Part shown: positions 44,797 to 46,438 of the stretch, piece by piece
Position numbering within the stretch: position 1 is the stretch's first letter
How the letters are laid out: every line of letters starts with the position of its first letter
Origin: Verrucomicrobiaceae bacterium
Lineage (GTDB): Bacteria; Verrucomicrobiota; Verrucomicrobiia; Verrucomicrobiales; Akkermansiaceae
Reading direction: 5' to 3'
Assembly: GCA_027487435.1 (NCBI GenBank)
Contig: JAIYDP010000049.1
Location: 1-46,438, forward strand
Length of the DNA: 46,438 bases
Position numbers and translations under genes: made by a program
The notes under the pieces: generated by a model
The model's database searches: none
What the model was told of the DNA's origin: nothing
What the model saw: the letters and a program-made list of their open reading frames with translations, nothing else

Positions 44797-45895
44797 ACAG
44801 CCCTAGACGCAACCCTCGCAATCGCATCCACCGCCAGCTGCGCCGCATCCGCTCCGCCGTCGAGGCGCCAACTCAGCCGCGGCCGCTGCGCCAAGAGCTT
44901 CTGACGCCGCTGCGTGATTTCGTCAGCGGAGATGTTGCGGATGATGTTTGGCAACGCCGCGATGCGGGAGGCGTTGAAAAAGATGGCGAATGACCAATCG
45001 ACATCAGCCGCAAAGGGTGGCACGAAGGCGTCGGCGCACACGACGGGAATGCACCCGACGGCGACGGCCTCGAAAAGGCGGATCGTCCAGCGCTCCCACC
45101 CCGGCGGAGCCAAACAAAAGTTTGAGCGCAGCATCTCCTCCACCGCGCCCTCGCTGTGCGTTGACGTGACCTCTCAAAGTTAAAAAGGGGGTAAGGAATG
45201 CAAACAAGCGCGCCTTCAAATCGCGCGAACGCTTCGACAAGCGGCCGCCTCACGCCGTAGCCGTAATGCGCCCCAAACTCGTGCGCGACGTCGACTTGGC
45301 CCCGGAAATGGACGGAGATGCTGCGGCGCGCATGTGCGATGGCGCTGCCGGTGACGTGGCGCAAATGGCCGAGCACCGGCGGCACGACGATGTCGCGGCC
45401 CGGCTGAAAGCACGCGCTTTCGCACCGACGAGCAAACGCTTTGGACGACCCTTGATGCGAGGCGGCGCGCGCCATGTACCAATCGGGCCGCGGGAGCTCC
45501 GAGTCGCCGCTCAGGACAACATGCGCGGCGTTGGAGGCGTTGGCGGGAAGAAGACATGACGCCCAATCCGTCGACGCGAAAATGACGTGGTCAGCGCCGC
45601 CTGAGCGCGACCAAAACCCGAGGCGCCGAAGCGCGTCGAGGGCTGAGGTCGCGTAGGCGTGGGTGTGGCCGACGTCGACGTCATTGTTTTCAAACGCGGG
45701 GCGGGGGTGGACGAATTTTGAGGCGAGGACGCAACTCAAAAAGAGGGGGACGACAAAGACGCGGGCGGCGGAGGGGTCGGTCGTGAGGGCGGGGGAGGTG
45801 AGAAGGGCCAAGAGGAGGGGGAGCTCAAAAGCGTAGACGGACTTTGCGCAAGCGTCGTTGAGGTGGAGGGGGAGGACGATGTCGGCGGGGGTCAT
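44778..45895 (-). CDS. Exostosin-family (GT47) glycosyltransferase
   Basis: Exons 45895-45206 and 45170-44778 with a 35-nt intron: 1,083 nt, 360 residues. The junction (ARFEGALVTSTHSEGAVEEM) restores the GT47 core: SVYAFELPLLLALLTSPALT, ARVFVVPLFLSC, GGADHVIFASTDW, DIVVPPVLGH, SISVHFRGQVD and FCLAPPGWERWTIRLFEAVA, then VGCIPVVCADAFVPPF. It is a second, divergent GT47 enzyme 20 kb from the first. Starting at ATG 45895 it has no signal anchor; the domain begins almost at once. The ATG overlaps the stop of the upstream gene (ATGA), so the true product may be a fusion with that gene (see next entry). The stop lies inside the end of dynamitin on the other strand. Sugar specificity is unknown. Confidence 0.8.
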
Positions 45896-46438
45896 CGAAT
45901 AGACGTAACTAACGCTGTTAGGCGCGCGAGGTGCCGAAAAGACATTTTAACGTCTGAAGGCCCTAGGGGGGGTCTAAACCCCGGCCAAAGGCTCTGCGCC
46001 GCATCCGTCGCGAGGCGTCTGACGTCTCGGGGGCTTCCGCGCTGGTCGATCTTCGCGAGGGCCTTGAGGAGGGCGGCAAGCCCAAACTGAGGTTGCAGGC
46101 GGAGAGCGTTGGAAGCGAAGCGAAGAGAGGAGACGGCGTCGAGGGGGTATTGAAGCGAAGCCGCAAGGAATTGTGCGTCCTGAGAGAGTGGAGCAAGGGC
46201 GGCTGCGCGCAGGGCGGCGGCTAGGGCGGCGGAGGCGTTGCGGAGCTGATGGTGCGCGATGGCGGTCTCCCTGGCGGCAAACGCGTCGAAGGGGGGGGTG
46301 CGGACTTTCTGAGCGGTCAGCGGGCGGCTGTGGGAAAACTCACGGAAAACATTTGGATGCTGCGCTTTGAGTCACCTTGAAGTGTGAGGTGTGGAGAGGG
46401 GGGGGGGGGGGGGCCGTAAAAAAGGGGGGGGTTGCCAA
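45892..46438 (-). CDS. TPR-like helical protein, partial (5' end outside window), maybe fused to the GT47 gene
   Basis: Exons >46438-46344 and 46308-45892, separated by a 35-nt intron whose acceptor follows a GCTGACC branch. The frame reads QMFS|KVRTPPFDAF and then a helical Ala/Leu-rich stretch (NASAALAAALRAAALAPLSQ, AQFLAASLQYPLDAVSSL, FASNALRLQPQFGLAALLKA) that looks like tetratricopeptide helices, ending ALVTSIR. Its TGA (45894-45892) overlaps the ATG of the GT47 gene. A 68-nt GT-AG segment (gttacg... to ...caaag, about 45905-45838) could instead splice ARLTAL onto SVYAFELP, giving a TPR-GT47 fusion. Function unassigned. Confidence 0.55.
46398..46413 (+). repeat. G16 homopolymer, followed by A6 and G8 runs
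   Basis: A 16-G run, then gccgtaaaaaagggggggg up to 46431. It lies upstream (5' side) of the visible exon of the minus-strand TPR-like gene and may sit in another intron. Length is likely unreliable in most sequencing data. Confidence 0.7.

Overview
The window is nuclear DNA of a unicellular eukaryote (a protist or alga that I cannot name). It carries unmistakably eukaryotic genes: RPL10a, a dynactin p50 subunit, CCDC47, a TMTC-type O-mannosyltransferase, an ARL16-type GTPase, a MAPK-like kinase and exostosin glycosyltransferases. It also has two hallmarks of an extremely reduced gene layout. First, roughly 75-80 spliceosomal introns can be read directly; almost all are 32-37 nt long, begin with GT, end with AG, and often have a CTGAC/CTAAC/CTAAT-like branch sequence 8-15 nt before the acceptor. 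Second, neighbouring coding regions are often separated by only 5-80 bp or overlap. Most gene models below were rebuilt by hand by removing such introns. In nearly every multi-exon model the exon lengths sum to a multiple of three and the junctions restore conserved family motifs.

Layout, left to right. Positions 1-4675 (minus): 5' part of a giant secreted or surface protein made of 18 tandem ~86-residue IPT/TIG-like repeats. 4740-6376 (minus): MAPK-like kinase with 9 mini-introns and a TEH activation motif. 7518-8180 (plus): small coiled-coil protein. 8392-11076 (plus): fusion of glucose-6-phosphate isomerase and glucose-6-phosphate 1-epimerase. 12320-13874 (minus): HslU ATPase. 13923-16938 (plus): NT-C2 plus DIL-domain protein. 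17115-17489 (minus): LSD1-like zinc-ribbon protein. 17547-19847 (plus): homospermidine synthase with a large extra N-terminal region. 19892-20582 (minus): ARL16-like GTPase. 20599-24022 (minus): secretory-pathway protein with a C-terminal exostosin (GT47) domain. 24461-25237 (minus): Frag1/DRAM/Sfk1 membrane protein. 25551-26595 (plus): Ser/Pro-rich unknown. 26633-28095 (minus): MFS transporter of the oxalate/formate antiporter type. 28164-32393 (plus): long helical protein with a novel LPPH repeat. 32403-37463 (plus): very large leucine-rich-repeat protein. 37586-38306 (minus): RPL10a. 38390-39838 (plus): coiled-coil protein. 39873-41352 (minus): CCDC47. 41646-43581 (plus): TMTC. 43587-44796 (plus): dynamitin. 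44778-45895 (minus): second GT47 enzyme. 45892-46438 (minus): TPR-like gene running off the window.

The genes do not form an operon-like pathway. They give a consistent picture of a cell that glycosylates secreted proteins (two GT47 enzymes, TMTC, CCDC47 in ER membrane-protein insertion, a giant surface protein), has dynein/dynactin transport, and keeps a bacterial-type HslU, probably mitochondrial. Regions 6377-7517 and 11077-12319 are the only long stretches without a recognisable gene. No tRNA, rRNA, CRISPR or transposable element was seen.
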